Assembly (NCBI GenBank): GCA_019925795.1
Contig: CM034305.1
Span: 68,064,573 to 68,128,572, forward strand
Reading direction: 5' to 3'
Origin: Dendrobium chrysotoxum
Lineage: Eukaryota; Streptophyta; Magnoliopsida; Asparagales; Orchidaceae
Length of the DNA: 64,000 nucleotides
How positions within the stretch are numbered: the stretch's first letter is position 1; the number at the start of each line of letters is the position of its first letter. The position numbers were made by a program, and so were the translations under genes. Shown piece after piece: positions 13,801 through 24,164 of the stretch. A model generated the notes under the pieces. That model saw nothing but the letters and a program-made list of their open reading frames with translations. It did not search any database and had not been told where the DNA came from.

Positions 13801-15607
13801 GGCGAAATCTCTGGGTAGTGTCTTATCTAAAACCTAATCTGCCTTCTGAAAATTCACCCGGAACCTAATCTCGTTAAAACTCTCTGTCACCATCATGTCA
13901 CTCAAACAAATAAGAAAAGAAACATCTGGCGCGGAGAGGCCGGGGTGCATTCAATGGAATTTTCGGAGCCCACAATATCAAATATAATTTAATCCTTAAT
14001 CAAGAGTGCTCTTCTACGCATTAGAAGGGATAATCAACTATGAGGGCTTGCGCTCATAGGAAGTAAGACCCAGATCTAAATAAACCCTGACACTACTCTC
14101 AGGAAAATCTGGTTAATTTAAAATTCAATCTATCTCGGGAAAATAAGGACCTTAAGCTTGTGATAGCGAGGTTCATGCCTATTTTTCCCGAGCGAACAGA
14201 AAATAAGAGTTTTTAAAACTCATGTTATATAACGCATTTAACCTATCATATATAACACCTTTTACCCGAAAGTACAAAGATTTTATTTCTTCGTCAGACA
14301 TGCATGCTTAATAAGTGCATTTTGTTTCTTCTTGAAATATCATTCAAATGTAGGTTTTCGTTGTGGTTTTATTTAGATGATGATCCTGTATACATTTATT
14401 GCCAATTATAATGTAAATCTAAAATTACGGTTACTTAATCTTTTTGTTATTTTTCTTTAAGAAAATGTTATGTGGAGGCAAAAAGTTAAAGTTACAAGGA
14501 AAAAATTACAGAGATTGGTTGGTGTAATAATTAAATCATCCATCGCATCTTTAATAAGTAAATCATAGAAACTAAATGCAATAGCATAGAAGTATACACA
14601 TGAAGCATATTGAGAGAGCTGTCAAAGTAGCATTCCATACTACAACTAATCTGTAATCCTCTACATCTTTACTTTTATCCTTATGGGATGAGCCCTACCG
14701 ATCATCCTCATCCAGCTATATTCCCTACACGAGATATTAGTTCTATATGCTTTTTTTTTTCTTAACTTTTTCTTGTTAATGTTGTTATTTTTCCACTTTA
14801 GTTTTTTATGGTTTATTTTTTCACATAAATCATTTTATCTTATCGGTGCATATTTTGGTTCCCACATAGTGGGATTAATGCTTCTTCTTCTTGTTGTTGG
14901 TGCATAGTTGGGTTATGTTTTATGCGCACAAATCGCTTTACTCTATTGTGGAAGACCTTAATTTTTATTTAGTGTTCTACCACCACCACTTTTAACATTC
15001 ATTTCAAAGACCTTAAAGTGGCTTACAAAGAAGTTTGAGATGACTAACGCATTCTAAACCTGAATCTTATGATTGATCATTAGCTAACATTTGTTAGTCT
15101 GTGTCTGTCGAGCACAAGTGAAATCATATATAATTTTTGCTATCTATTAGAAGATCCCTGTGTTAGTGTTGTGAAAAAGAAATTCTTGCTTTGTCCATTG
15201 TAGTGCTAATTATGTTCAAATGCTTATCTTGTCATGTGCAACTCATAAACTTGAGCCACACTTTGACTCAAACTTGACTTGAGCAATTGTTTTTGAGCTC
15301 AAACACAACCTCAGGTTGAGCTTAAGATTCCAAGCTCAACAATGCATTTAGATTATATATATGAGCTAAGTTGAAAGCCGCTCATTTATGACTCGAGCTT
15401 GGCTTGGCTTGTGTGCTCATTAAGCTTAGTTTGATGAGCTTATTAATGAGCCAGCTTATGAGGTGGTTCAACTCACTTACATATATCTAAATTTGCTCTC
15501 CAACCCATATAATGCTGTTTCCTGACTGAATTGATATTTATTTTGCTGCTTACTGTTTCAGGCAACAGATTTTTGCTGAATCTGTTCTTCAGCGTCTTGA
15601 GAAGTAA
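6078..15607 (+). CDS. GPAT9: GPAT9-type glycerol-3-phosphate acyltransferase, last three exons (5' end not found)
   Basis: GPAT9 is an ER membrane enzyme that acylates glycerol-3-phosphate at sn-1, the first step of glycerolipid and oil synthesis. Three exons read continuously: 6078-6197, 6310-6408 and 15562-15607, joined by GT-AG introns in matching phase (the codons AG|G and AA|G are split). They give the final ~88 residues: a SFTMHL..LMTSWAVVCDVWYLEP stretch, then RPGETPIEFAERVRDMI, then RAGLKKVPWDGYLKY, RPSPKLTERKQ and a C-terminal LEK. This closely matches remembered GPAT9 C-termini. The acyltransferase H(X4)D and later catalytic blocks lie upstream and are not in this window, or the copy is truncated. 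The last intron is 9153 bp and filled with LTR-like elements; the last exon has only 14 sense codons. An AATAAA lies 250 bp past the stop. Family call is firm; functionality is uncertain. Confidence 0.8.
9233..9845 (+). repeat. Array of about 11 covarying mini-hairpins followed by CCGTAAG
   Basis: Short palindromes recur at irregular 30-90 bp spacing, most followed at once by CCGTAAG or a close variant (CCATAAG, TCGTAAG, TTGTAAG). Examples are CTTCTAATAGAAG at 9233, 9324 and 9404; CTTTCAATGAAAG at 9473; CCTAG..CTAGG at 9554-9572; CTTCTAAATCTAGAAG at 9639; CCTCTAATAGAGG at 9693; CTTTCAAATAAAAG at 9727. Stem sequences differ while pairing is mostly kept. Later units (9779, 9826) pair less well. 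The function is unknown. Confidence 0.6.
10650..10915. repeat. AT-rich low-complexity stretch
   Basis: Almost pure A/T with TATAT, ATAATATTAT and ATT runs inside element B. The open frames through it are low-complexity artefacts. Confidence 0.8.
10937..11139. repeat. 29-bp minisatellite, about 7 copies
   Basis: Units start at 10937, 10966, 10995, 11024, 11053, 11082 and 11111. Each reads GATCTGCATCC then AATCGTCGGCAACCACT with a few changes. They are contiguous, with no spacers, and decay after about 11139. Confidence 0.9.
12116..12140. repeat. (AT)n microsatellite
   Basis: A simple AT dinucleotide run of about 25 bp inside element B. Confidence 0.8.
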
Positions 15608-16873
15608 ATGGATTACAAATTCCATGTTTTTTGGCTTCAAATAACTTATATCCACCAATTCCTTGGTCGAGCCTATCTTCTTTATTTATTTATTTATTTT
15701 TTAAAATATTGTGTTTTGGTTGGTTGAACATGTTTTCAGTTGACTATCTTTGAACTTGTAAGGAATCCTAAGTATCTACGGCTGTGTAGCACAGGGTAAC
15801 ATCTGCATGTAGTTATTTAGACTTGCGAGCACTTGAATAGTTGCTTTGTGTTGTGAGGGAATAAAAGGGCTGTGTGGATCTGGATTCTGGAATAATGCGA
15901 CTAAGGTTTTGTGCATTTCTTGCATTTTAGTAAATTTGATTTTTAAAAATAATTTTCATCATAAAATTTTGTAAATAAAAAAAGAAAAAAAAGCAATAGT
16001 TATATAAAAATATTATTGTGGCCTTAAAAATGAAACTCTCATAGAGCTATCACAATAAAGTAATTGTATTGCTTTACATTAAACAAGTTAAAATCTTTTT
16101 ATATAAATCGAGGGAGGGTTAACACGGTTATATATATATGGTAGAATATTTTAAAATGTTGATGATATTTAAATGAGTTCATAATCAATTTGAAGCCTAA
16201 GTAACACTTGTTTTTTTTCCCTTTTCATTAACAAGCTAATTTCAAAGTCGCACCAGGTCGTTGTAAGCAAATAATTTTATGTGGATAAATTAAAGATATT
16301 CAAAAAAAAAAAAACATGTCTATTATTGATTGGAGTCCGGATGTAGAGCTACGTTCGGACTCCGAACCCAATAATTTTTCTATGGGATGGACAGACAACA
16401 AAACAAACCCTTATAAATTTATGCCTGCTCTTCGGTCGGCACTTAGAAAGCAATCAAGCAAGCAAGAAAGAAATATATATGCCGTCTTATTATTTATCCT
16501 AAACCCATATTTTATTCTAATTATTCTACTCTTTCTCATCTGCAGCAATTCTTTGCATAAAATTAAAGCACACAGAGAAAACATAAGCAAATACGAAGAG
16601 AAAAAAAAGGGAAGGAGACATACAATCCTATGGCTGATAGCCAGCCTGATCATCCAACCAGATTATTGCCATCTGCACTTAAAATTTTTATTTCTCCCTC
16701 TACATATATATTACCATAAAGAATTTGAAGATCTTTTACATTAATTTTACAGGCAACAAAAAAAAAAAAATTATAAATAACCAGGAATCTAACAAAGACC
16801 CTGCTGGCTTTCTAGCTCATAACCAGCAAAATTTTGCCTCAGAGAGGCCTCCTGGATGATGTCTTCGTAACCA
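15608..16873. other. Convergent intergenic space between GPAT9 and formin
   Basis: Both genes end toward this 1.27 kb, so it holds two 3' UTRs. AATAAA at 15860-15865 on + is a plausible GPAT9 polyadenylation signal. On -, AATAAA opposite 16687-16692 could serve the formin. A 142-codon + strand frame at 16316-16744 is low in complexity, overlaps the expected formin 3' UTR and matches no family I know, so I do not call it a gene. Confidence 0.5.
15860..15865 (+). terminator. Candidate polyadenylation signal of GPAT9
   Basis: AATAAA lies about 250 bp past the stop codon at 15605-15607, a usual distance for a plant 3' UTR. Plant signals are loose, so this is a candidate only. Confidence 0.4.
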
Positions 16874-18001
16874 CTACGATGACAATGGCGATGCCGAGCC
16901 CTCATCGTCGGAGCTTTCAGGCCTCAAAGCTCGAAGTTTAGGGAACAGGGAAGGCAGAGTTGGGTTAACCGGTACGGGAAATTGGCGTGCCGAGCTAGCA
17001 ATGGTTCGCTCGGTGATCTTCCCGACTTCCTTACAGACCTGATCGAGGATGGATAAGAAATCCCTGACAACCATGAAAATTCTAAAAGGATGAGCTTCTT
17101 CCTTGGCCGAGTTTCCATGGAAGTACTCGGTTATCTCCTTGACTAATGACAGTGCTACACTCTCCTGAGCCTGGACCTTTATAATCTGATCCTCGGCCTT
17201 CTTCATGAAGCTTCTCATTGCTTCATTGAACCTTTGGCAACTGCTATCTCCATCTCCAGTTAGCTTCAGGACATCCCCTATCTTACTGATTCCGCCGGCA
17301 AGTTTCGAGACATAGCTGCTGAGAACCTCGGAGTCCATCGAAGCAGACTTCTTCACATTGCTGAGTTCGCCACCCAGGCCGGCGACAACTTGGAGACCAC
17401 ATCGCTGGCACTCTAGATCATCGCGGAGTGTGTTTGGTTGGGTTTTGGCGGTGGATAGGGTGGAAGCGGAGAGGCGAGAACCCTCGGCTCTGATCACCTC
17501 CTGGACCACAAAATGCAGGAGGGTTGTCTTGCCATCTGTTCCCTTGACATCGACGAGTTTAAGAAGGGTGTCGAGCTTAAAAGATCGAGCATCGCCACGA
17601 TTGGTTCCAACATTCATACGATTTCCAGTCTTCAGAACTGCCTCAAGCAACTTGAGGAATAGCCTGCTGCTCCTTAGCTCTTCACAGGCCACCTGAATAC
17701 AGAACAAGTTATATTTTTTGTTTTCTGGCTCTTGAGATGACAGTGGCTTTATAATAGGAATCATCTGGCAACTTGTTTGATCAGTTGTACAGTGTTAAAA
17801 TAAGGTTCTAAGTTCTATATATACACCACCAAAATTAAGAATGTCTGTGATTTTTATAGATGAAGCAATATAGCCTATCAAAACTTCACTTCATGGAAAT
17901 ATGATATTTCAATACATTTTTCTTGTTAATGAATATAATGTCTGTTCTTTGTTGAAGATTATGTTATCTTCATGAAAACATAACTTGTTAGAAACTAGTC
18001 T

Positions 18002-18043
<42 letters not shown>

Positions 18044-21000
18044 CAAGAGTTTCAAAAGACTTTTTAAGGTAATTGACTTCAGAATCAAAATTAATGATGT
18101 AAAGCATTGCATCAACTCTCTTGAATGCAAAAGGAATATCAAGCAATGCCTTGAGAAACTTTTCAGCTGGACCAAGCTTGACTGGGGAGTCATCCTTGTA
18201 TTCTCTCAATTTAGCCTCTTCCTCTTTGTTAGGTGCCATCTTTAGGAGCGTGTCCAAAAGTTCACTTCCCAAGTTCTCAGTATTTCCTGCTCAAAATTCA
18301 CCAAAATGTTCTACACAATCAAACCAGAGGCGTAAAAGTTATAGGAGAACAAAACAAGTAACAATTTAAACAACACAAACTAGAGTTGGGTATTTTAAAA
18401 GGTTCATGAATTCAAATCATAGAACTAGTCTTTTATACATTCTCAATATTAGTTGCACAAATCAAAACCTTGGTCCACCCTCATATTAGAGGGAGCCTCA
18501 TGCATGGAATCCAGCCGGCCCTAACATGCCATAGAACTTCGTTAAGGTCTTTACTCAAGTTAAAGCAACTCTTCACAAGTATAGACTGTTCAATGATATC
18601 TACAAATTGATCCAAGTTTCTTTCAACAACATAACATACAATATCAAAATCAGGCAAGTTGGGCATGAAGCTGTGATTTCAATTAGGCGCATTTGATTGA
18701 TGGAGATTCAAGACAACAATAATAATAACAACAACATCAAGCCTTTATCCCACTACGTGGGGTCGGCTACATGAATCCTTTTTCTCCATTGTGTTCGGTT
18801 AAGAGTTAAATTCTCATCTAGATCTAATAAAGAAAGATCATTTCTAATATTTTCTAACCAAGTCTTTTTAGGTCTACCTCTACCTTTCTTTAACATAGGT
18901 TAAATCTAATAGATCCACTCTCCTAACTAGGTCATCGGAAGGCTGCCGTTTTATGTGACCAAACCATCTAAGGCGACTCTCTCTAATCTTATCTGCCTGG
19001 AGCTACTCCAAGAAATGAGGGGAAAATAGAATAGAATACAACTCTTAAAGTGCTAGTAGTTTTCTAGTAGTTTCGTGTGTTAAGTTGTAGAGCCTAATTG
19101 ACGCCCTACCAAAAATATCTTATGCAAATTCAATGTGCACGGCTTGTTAAGGAAATCCAATATTTGAGAGTTATTTCATCAAGCTATTTTGAGAATTTCC
19201 CATGTAATATCGATTGGCTTATTATTATTATTATTATTATTTTCATTATAGAAGAAACGTCATTATTTGTAGACAAAAGATATTAGAAAAGTGCAGTAAA
19301 AGAGAGGCTATGAAATTCCCTTCTGAAATCTTTATCATCATCATCATAATGAAACATATTATGGCAACAATAGGGAATAACCATCAATTAGGCAAACTTG
19401 TATAAAAATTTTAGTGTGATTAATTTTCTTCTATAGATTTACTCTTTGGTGATTTAAAAAAAGCTCCTGAACCTATTCCCAACATCCTAAGAGCAAGAAA
19501 CCAGCTTTGTAAGAAAAGCCAGGGAATTAGTCTAAAATCATGACCTATTTAAGATCAAGATTTGCCTAAAGCATCTAGAAGGTGCTCTAGCAACTGCAAG
19601 CTCATTCACTTCTCTTCAAAACAAAGAAAATAATAGAGAATGTGTAAGGCAAGATTAGACATGGCAGGACTTAATTTATCTCGTGAAGTTAATGATGTAG
19701 ATTAAACAGGTTATGATTATCACCTTCTAACAAGGCCTCACAGACCTCTTCCTTTGTAACATTTAATGCTCTTAGAAGAATGGCAATGTTCTGAGACTTC
19801 TTTGGATCAAGAACTCTGTTCTCTTGTTTGGGCAAAGGAAGTGCTTGCTGCTTGTTTGTCTCCTTTGATTTGTTGTTAGTTCCATTACAGACAAACAAGG
19901 ACTCAATCATCTCCTCATTAACCCTGAAAAAACAAAAGAAAATAGCTTCAATTTATAAGAGAAACAAAGAACAATCTACTGAAGAAATTCAACCGGAAAT
20001 TAAATAGAAAAAGTTGTTCAAATTCTTACTGGAAAGAGCTTGATTTGAGCTGATCCCACACCATTGCTCGATCCGAGCTAGCTCTCACTTTATCCCAATG
20101 CAAAGGCTTCAGTTTGGGCCGAGAGGTCTCGTCATTCTTCTCTTGATTCTCTAAATCGAAGTCTGTGCCTTTGACATTGTTAGATTCAATCGGATTTGGA
20201 GACACAAGAGAAGAAGGTGGATTGTTCAACAGAGGTCTTCTTATTTTACTCTCCCAATATCCAGCGCGTGGCGGCGGTGGTGGCGGCGGCGGCGGAGGCG
20301 GTGTCGTAGCTTTCAATGGCTTAGCTTCAACCTCCCCGTTTCTCTCCTGAGATTGAAGGTTTTCAAAAGATGAAATTTTTTCCTTCTGTAAGGGAATTAT
20401 TACTTCATTTGAGTCCAGATCTGACTTCTTCTCAACCGGAGAAGAAATCGGAGAAGGTGGGGTTGGGGTTTCTCCCTTCAGTGTAGAAGGATCCACCAGC
20501 TCGGGAATTGTTGGTGGTGCCATTTCCGGTAAACTCAATCCAGCGTCCCTAAAGCCTCCACTACTAGATCTTGACTTTACAGACTTCGACCTCGATTTCT
20601 CCGGGCTCCAACCCAACGGAGGCGACAGCACCGACGGCGAACGAGATTCGAAACTCGAGGAAGGATATGATGGCGTAGTACTCAATGTCTCGTTCCCCGA
20701 CCCACATGTCTCCATCGCCGCCGGCGTAAATTCCTTTTGGGAGCTCGAACCCCTTCCCAACGAAGAATTCCTCGGCGAGTAGAACTCCTCCTCCGACGGC
20801 GACGAGCACCGTCCATCGGCATTGTTGTGATGGAGCTTCCTCGACAGAGGAGGCAGCGGACGGAGCTCAGGCGAGCCCCCGGCTGAGCCGCCGTTGGAAG
20901 AGGAGGAGGAGGAGGAAGAGTGGTAGTTGGGAGGGAAGAAGCAGGTCTTTTCGGGAAGAGGGGGTTGAGTGCTACCGCGGGAGCGACGGCGGAGGAAAAA

Positions 21001-21375
21001 GACGAGGGACAGGGAGAAGATAGCGAAAGCAAGTAGAGGGAGGAGGATGACAACGGCAAGCTTGGCAGAGGACGAGGAACGGCGTGGAGCAGAGGTGGAA
21101 GAGTTGGGGAAAACAAGGGAAGAGATGTTGGCGGGAAACGTGGGTTGGTTAGAAGCGGAAAAAGGGGGAGGAGGGGAAGGGAATTGGGGGAAAAAAGGCG
21201 GGGATTCGGAGGTGAAAGGGTATTTGGTGAAGGGAACGGCGGGGGGTTTTGCTGGCGGCGGCGAGTGAGTTGCCGGAAAGAAAGGATCTTGGAGAAGCTT
21301 TCGGCAGTGGGTGGCCGAGATGAGGAAGAGGAGGAGGACGACGACGAAGGCGGAGGAAGAAGAGAGAGTAAGCAT
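16874..21375 (-). CDS. Class I formin-like protein (complete, 4 exons, 869 aa)
   Basis: Formins nucleate and processively elongate actin filaments; plant class I members anchor this to the plasma membrane and wall. Exons on the minus strand are 21375-20030, 19923-19724, 18286-18042 and 17692-16874. All junctions are GT-AG and the total is 2610 bp. Residues 1-24 form a signal peptide; an extracellular Ser/Pro-rich stretch with SPPPP-type motifs follows; residues about 106-128 are a membrane helix closed by RRRSR. After a Ser-rich linker come the short FH1 poly-proline run (about 358-369) and an FH2 domain from PKLKPLHWDKV (about 420) to about 840, with the diagnostic LKTGNRMN and KLVDVKGTDGKTTLLHF motifs. 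The tail is short and acidic. No break is seen. The first exon is GC-rich. Subfamily (FH1, FH2, FH6 and so on) was not resolved. Confidence 0.93.
18006..18036. repeat. (GA)n microsatellite at formin exon 3 donor side
   Basis: About 15 GA units lie in formin intron 3 only a few bases from the GT donor (18040-18041 on the minus strand), so the intron starts with a CT run on the coding strand. Confidence 0.9.
18287..19723. other. Formin intron 2 (1.44 kb)
   Basis: Apart from the RTE fragment at 18708-19012, this intron holds AT-rich sequence and an ATT run near 19220-19242. No other gene is seen. Confidence 0.6.
18708..19012 (-). mobile_element. 5'-truncated RTE-type LINE, 3' end only
   Basis: The reverse complement matches the 3' end of the longer RTE copy at 26850-29263 almost throughout: the coding tail RWFGHIK, KGR(G/S)RPKKTWLEN, then the 3' UTR with TGTAGCCGACCCCAC and GTGGGATAAAGGCTT. 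It ends in a TTG/TTA microsatellite (18712-18738), as RTE elements do. It is a dead-on-arrival insertion within formin intron 2. I found no clear target duplication. Confidence 0.8.
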
Positions 21376-21435
21376 AGTTGCAAAGAGCAGAAGAGAGAGA
21401 AAGAAGTTTGACAGAGATGCTTGTCGGTGAAAGGA

Positions 21436-21439
21436 GGGG

Positions 21440-21473
<34 letters not shown>

Positions 21474-21476
21474 TTA
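21436..21476. repeat. CT-rich leader microsatellite of formin
   Basis: GA repeats on + (CT on the transcribed strand) start 60 bp upstream of the formin ATG. Pyrimidine-rich CT runs are common in plant 5' UTRs, so this probably lies in the formin leader. No TATA box was assigned. Confidence 0.6.
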
Positions 21477-23168
21477 TTAGCCTTAAGTAACAGGCAGCAT
21501 TTCCCTCACTAACAAAAGCTTTACTCTTTATTAATTATTGCTATTGGACCATAAACTTTAGACTGCTTTATTTGTTTAGGGTTTTTGAAAAATCTTACGA
21601 ACAAATTGTTACTTTTAATATCGATATACATAAAATTTTAATTTCTCAAAATTCAATAATAGTTTTATAAATTTTTATCAACTAAATTAACTATTTATTT
21701 TAATGTATAAATTAAATACATTTAAATAAAAATCAGTGGATAATATAATAATTATTATTTCAAGTTTTTTCTATTTAATAAATTATTTGAATTGAAATTT
21801 TTTTATTGGAAGATATAAAATATTTGGATTATTATTGTAAATAATTTATGTCATAAAAGTGACCTTTTTTTAATAAAAAGAACATAAAATCAAATGAAAT
21901 AATAAGAGTGGTCAATATCCTTTTCATTTGTTGTTATAAATGATTATTGATTGCAACGTGATTTTCTTTTATTGGCCCCATTAAACAGAGATTTGAGCTT
22001 TCACGACTTTACAAAATATTTTTCAAAGGCACTTTTGATTCTTCAGACAATTAATAAATAAATAAATAAAAACATGAGTCCAAATAATGAAATTTAATAA
22101 ATTAAAATAAATATCTTTATTAAAAACTAATTTTAAAAGTAATCATGATTTGACCGTGACTTAAGTGTTTGCTGTTACTACAACAGAGCTGATCTACCCC
22201 ACTTTGCTTTTTTCACTCAGTGGAATCGCTCTCAGATCCCAATGTTACTCTGCAAAAACTCGCCACTTAATTATTTTACAGCAAGTAATAAGTTCTTAAT
22301 TATTTTCTTGCACAAAAATCCATGATTCGTTGGGAAGTTTATTTATTTTTTGCAAAAAAATTCATGAGATTTCAATATGTATATATATAATTAAAAAATT
22401 GATTAAAATAATTTTAACCTTTTTTTGCATAAATTTTTTTTGATTTGTCTCCTGGAAGCTAAACTTAGAGTGTTTTTATCTAATTTTTAGTCAATTATTA
22501 TATAATGATATAAGTTTGGTGGCTATGGGAGCGTCATTATTTTGCATGAAGAGACCTGCTCGTTTTAATAAAAATTAATGAATTTAAAAATATATGTAGC
22601 TTACCTGTTGATATAATTAACAGTTGAAAACTGTAGAGGATCACATGCTCATTGTTGATTAGTTTCTTATATTAAAGAAAATTATGCTTCAGATATATTA
22701 ATTTATATTGATAATAATATCATGCAAATGTGATATGAATTTTTAGTGAAAAATAAATGTTCAATTTCTATGTTTTCACTGTTTTTGATGAAAAAATTAA
22801 GATTTTTATTTCACTCAAATATAAGATATTTCAACTGATTAATATATTTCATCTTATTTTAACTAAGATATTTTTTAATTCTTATATGAAATACATTTTA
22901 TTTATATTTATTGAAGCAGTTGATACTATAGTAATTTAGATATAAAATTAATTTGGAAAACGAGCATTATTTTTCTTAAAGTATTCAGTATTTGAATGGA
23001 TGATGCGTTCATAATTAAGAATCAGCACCTTTATGATTGATTGATTGGATTTGAGCTACAATAATTTTATTTAATGTAATACTATTTTCCACACAAATTA
23101 ATGTAATACTGTCATATCATAAATTCATAACTTTTTTTTTTCTGAAAATCATAATACTTTAGTAATAT

Positions 23169-23303
23169 AATATTTTTTTTTTTTTTGGGGACATTTAGGC
23201 CAATTAAGGCAGACTCATACACACAACACATACACAAAGACTCGAACCTAAGACCTCTTAATTGGTAGCCTAAGCTCCCAACCAACAGGCCAAGGTGAGC
23301 TGT
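23169..23303 (-). mobile_element. tRNA-derived SINE
   Basis: On the minus strand the element has a polymerase III A-box-like TGGCCTGTTGG, then about 35 bp later a B-box-like GGTTCGAGTCT, and ends in a poly(A) tail (T run at about 23173-23186 on +). The 7-mer GTAATAT flanks it at 23162-23168 and 23304-23310. This layout is that of a plant tRNA-derived SINE of about 120 bp plus tail. It is not a tRNA gene: no cloverleaf can be drawn past the two boxes. Confidence 0.7.
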
Positions 23304-23446
23304 GTAATATTTTATTTTCAAGAAGAGAATATTGGCTCTCCACGTGTTGATAAAAAAATCTATATCACAATATTGGTGGATTTTATATTACAAGAAAAAA
23401 TATTTAAAATTTATTTTTAATGTAATTATGCATATTTTTTTAGATT

Positions 23447-23450
<4 letters not shown>

Positions 23451-23507
<57 letters not shown>
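23451..23507. repeat. (TA)n microsatellite
   Basis: About 28 uninterrupted TA units. Confidence 0.95.
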
Positions 23508-23510
<3 letters not shown>

Positions 23511-24044
23511 CAAGCGTTAGACGGCATTCGATAAAAATTAGTATATAAAAATAAAAACTTTATAGCCACCTAGCATGCGACAAAATGCATAAACTTGGTT
23601 AGTTAACACACATGGTAACAGCTAGCTAGCTAGCTAAGTAGTATCTTAACTGGCTTCCATTTCTAACAATATTTTCTCCAGCTTTGTACTAATTAAATCT
23701 GATAATACAGGTATAATGTAATAATTGAGTATAAGTTATGACATTATATTTCCTTAATATATAACAAATTTGAATTTTATTATTATTATTTTTTATTTTT
23801 GAAGATCTGACAGCCTCTACTCAATATATTATCGTCCCAAACAAAGCCAAAATTAAAAAGCAAAATAAGAACATTAGCTCATAAAAGAGTGAAGAAAGAA
23901 TATTGTAGCATGGATGATATTTCATGCATATATTCTGGTTTGGTACAGAATGCAAGGAGCTATAGATTAATCATTTATAGTGTAAAATAACATGTGCTTG
24001 AACGAATAATAAGCTTAAATGTATTTTCTGTGAATATTGAGTTA

Positions 24045-24164
24045 GGCTTCGTTTGTGACGGCTTTCTTACTGCTTCTTAAAACAACTTTTCAGTACAAAA
24101 GTTAAAATTTTTGTACTCGAAAGTTGCTTTAAGAAGCAGTAAAAAAACCGTCCCAAACGAAGCC
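24045..24164. mobile_element. Tourist-like (PIF/Harbinger) MITE, 120 bp
   Basis: The two halves form a near-perfect hairpin: GGCTTCGTTTGTGACGG at the left pairs with CCGTCCCAAACGAAGCC at the right, and the stem continues through TTACTGCTTCTTAAA. TTA flanks both sides (24042-24044 and 24165-24167). A GGC..GTTTG terminus with a 3-bp TTA duplication defines the PIF/Harbinger group. Confidence 0.85.

Larger units (their letters stand above)
10101..13974 (+). mobile_element. LTR-like non-coding element, copy B, nested in D
   Basis: It starts TGTTGACC and ends GGAGCCCACA like copies A and C. Related element D is split around it, which supports insertion as a unit. The flanking 5-mers ATACT and ATATC match poorly, so the target duplication is decayed or the ends are a few bases off. 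Inside are a GC-rich 5' part, an AT-rich stretch (10650-10915), a 29-bp minisatellite, two copies of a block with a GC hairpin (about 11140-11330 and 11460-11650), a unique middle (11650-12680) and the conserved 3' part (about 12730-13974). No transposase, gag or pol is seen. Confidence 0.55.
7370..14205 (+). mobile_element. LTR-like element D, interrupted by element B (approximate ends)
   Basis: This is a fourth, more diverged relative of copies A-C. It has the GC hairpin block (8051-8110), an AT-rich middle, an array of mini-hairpins (9233-9845) and the block GACGGAACCATGGGATCTT near 10000. It breaks off at 10100 where copy B begins and resumes at 13975 with the CTATGAG...CTCATAG hairpin that follows this block in A-C. 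It appears to end near 14195-14205 after a 15-bp stem (14134-14148 with 14178-14192). I could not find a clean start or target duplication. No proteins are encoded. Confidence 0.45.
6409..15561. other. GPAT9 last intron, 9.15 kb, filled with repeats
   Basis: The donor follows 6408 and the acceptor CAG ends at 15561. From 6409 to about 7350 there is unremarkable AT-rich sequence. Nested LTR-like elements D and B occupy about 7370-14205. From 14206 to 15561 there is more AT-rich sequence with a stretch (about 15240-15480) of repeated GAGCTT/AAGCTC motifs, a pattern common in plant dispersed repeats. No gene is seen in this intron. Confidence 0.65.

Noticed and set aside
15240..15480. Regulatory array of GAGCTT/AAGCTC motifs
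   Set aside because: The same degenerate motif pattern is common in dispersed plant repeats; no spacing or symmetry suggests a specific function.
16316..16744. 142-aa + strand open frame as a membrane protein gene
   Set aside because: It overlaps the probable 3' UTR of the formin on the other strand, has no recognisable family and is biased by AT-rich sequence.
20682..21383. 233-aa Ser/Pro/Arg-rich minus-strand frame over formin exon 1
   Set aside because: It is the shifted frame of the GC-rich, Ser/Pro-coding formin first exon. The true frame carries the signal peptide, membrane helix and FH1 motif.
23187..23303. tRNA gene
   Set aside because: A- and B-box-like sequences are present but no cloverleaf or anticodon arm can be formed, and a poly(A) tail follows. 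It fits a SINE.
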